DNA of 6,420 nucleotides from JBCDBH01 sp039184055. GTDB lineage: Bacteria; Acidobacteriota; Thermoanaerobaculia; Multivoradales; J023. Position 1 is the first letter of the stretch; every line of letters begins with the position of its first letter. Below are positions 6,072 through 6,420 of the stretch, in pieces. The stretch spans positions 1 through 6,420 of the forward strand of contig JBCDBH010000342.1 of the NCBI GenBank assembly GCA_039184055.1, read 5' to 3'. A program made the translations under genes and the position numbers. The notes below the pieces were generated by a model. The model was not told the DNA's origin, ran no database searches, and saw only the letters and a list, made by a program, of their open reading frames with translations.

Positions 6072-6420
6072 CGCGCACCCCCGGGTGAGCTCATGTAGAG
6101 ATCGAGTCGAATCGGTGACGTTTCGTTCGGATCGTCACTACCCTGAGGTTGGATCACCAGCAGATCGGAAAGCTCGTCGCCGTCCAGATCGCGGATGATC
6201 ACCAGGCTGAGGTCACGAGGCTCGTTGGCGAGCTCGATCACCAGATCAGGCTTCGCCGGATACCGACAACCTTCTTGGCCACGGTGGATACCGACCTTCT
6301 TGCCCCGTCCCATCTGGACGAAATCGGCCCGCCCATCGCCATCGAAATCACCGGCGAACTGTGACAGCTGACCGATCTCGAGATTGTTGAGATCGAGCTT
6401 GAAGGTGCCGGAAAGATCGA
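6068..6420 (-). CDS. FG-GAP/VCBS repeat protein, C-terminal part (5' end outside window)
   Basis: The frame is open from the window edge at 6420 to the TGA at 6068-6070, giving 116 complete codons. Two FG-GAP/VCBS loops are visible: GDFDGDGRADF, and after about 50 residues RDLDGDELSDLLVI, both with the DxDGD Ca-binding pattern. An ATG at 6311-6313 falls within the first repeat (just after DFVQ), so it is not the start, and the gene continues upstream. The protein ends shortly after the second repeat (LDLYMSSPGGAR), as a final propeller blade would. Its stop overlaps the start of the next FG-GAP gene by four bases (ATGA), which indicates a shared transcript and likely coupled translation. Its total length, signal peptide and any extra domains cannot be seen. 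Confidence 0.87.
   Translation of the reverse strand, partial: DLSGTFKLDLNNLEIGQLSQFAGDFDGDGRADFVQMGRGKKVGIHRGQEGCRYPAKPDLVIELANEPRDLSLVIIRDLDGDELSDLLVIQPQGSDDPNETSPIRLDLYMSSPGGAR

Overview
The window is GC-rich bacterial chromosomal DNA with tightly packed genes on both strands. The window contains no phage, insertion-sequence, CRISPR, tRNA or rRNA signals that I can see. The TonB C-terminal domain (its 'SGVVVVRAVISTDG' and 'GWIFEPATLDG' segments), together with several secreted FG-GAP and 'GTW' beta-barrel-like proteins, resembles what I know from Acidobacteriota. That placement is an inference and not secure; other Gram-negative phyla with an outer membrane are possible.

Left half, plus strand (1-2602): the C-terminal most of an ADP-ribosylglycohydrolase (DraG-like, 5' end cut by the window edge) is followed by a gap of about 140 bases with a hairpin. 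Next comes folE (GTP cyclohydrolase I), and seven bases after it a short-chain dehydrogenase/reductase (SDR). The SDR lacks the usual catalytic tyrosine. folE and the SDR look like one transcript, ending in a strong intrinsic terminator at 2563-2602. Between the SDR stop codon and that terminator lies a compact, well-folded stretch (2461-2560) that may be a structured 3' UTR or a small RNA.

Right half, minus strand (6420-2653, read leftward): the C-terminal end of one FG-GAP/VCBS repeat protein overlaps by ATGA the start of a second, complete, secreted FG-GAP/VCBS protein. An 88-base gap follows, holding a 12-bp inverted repeat. Then come three tandem paralogues of a secreted, lipocalin-like 'GTW' protein, each overlapping the next by a few bases. 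The last copy carries an added TonB C-terminal domain. This half looks like one or two envelope or periplasmic operons of unknown role.

The two halves converge on the 2460-2652 intergenic region. The left pair is probably pterin or other small-molecule metabolism. The right cluster is probably cell-envelope. The points most worth a second look are the GTW triplication with its TonB fusion, the tyrosine-less SDR next to folE, and the structured RNA between the converging operons.
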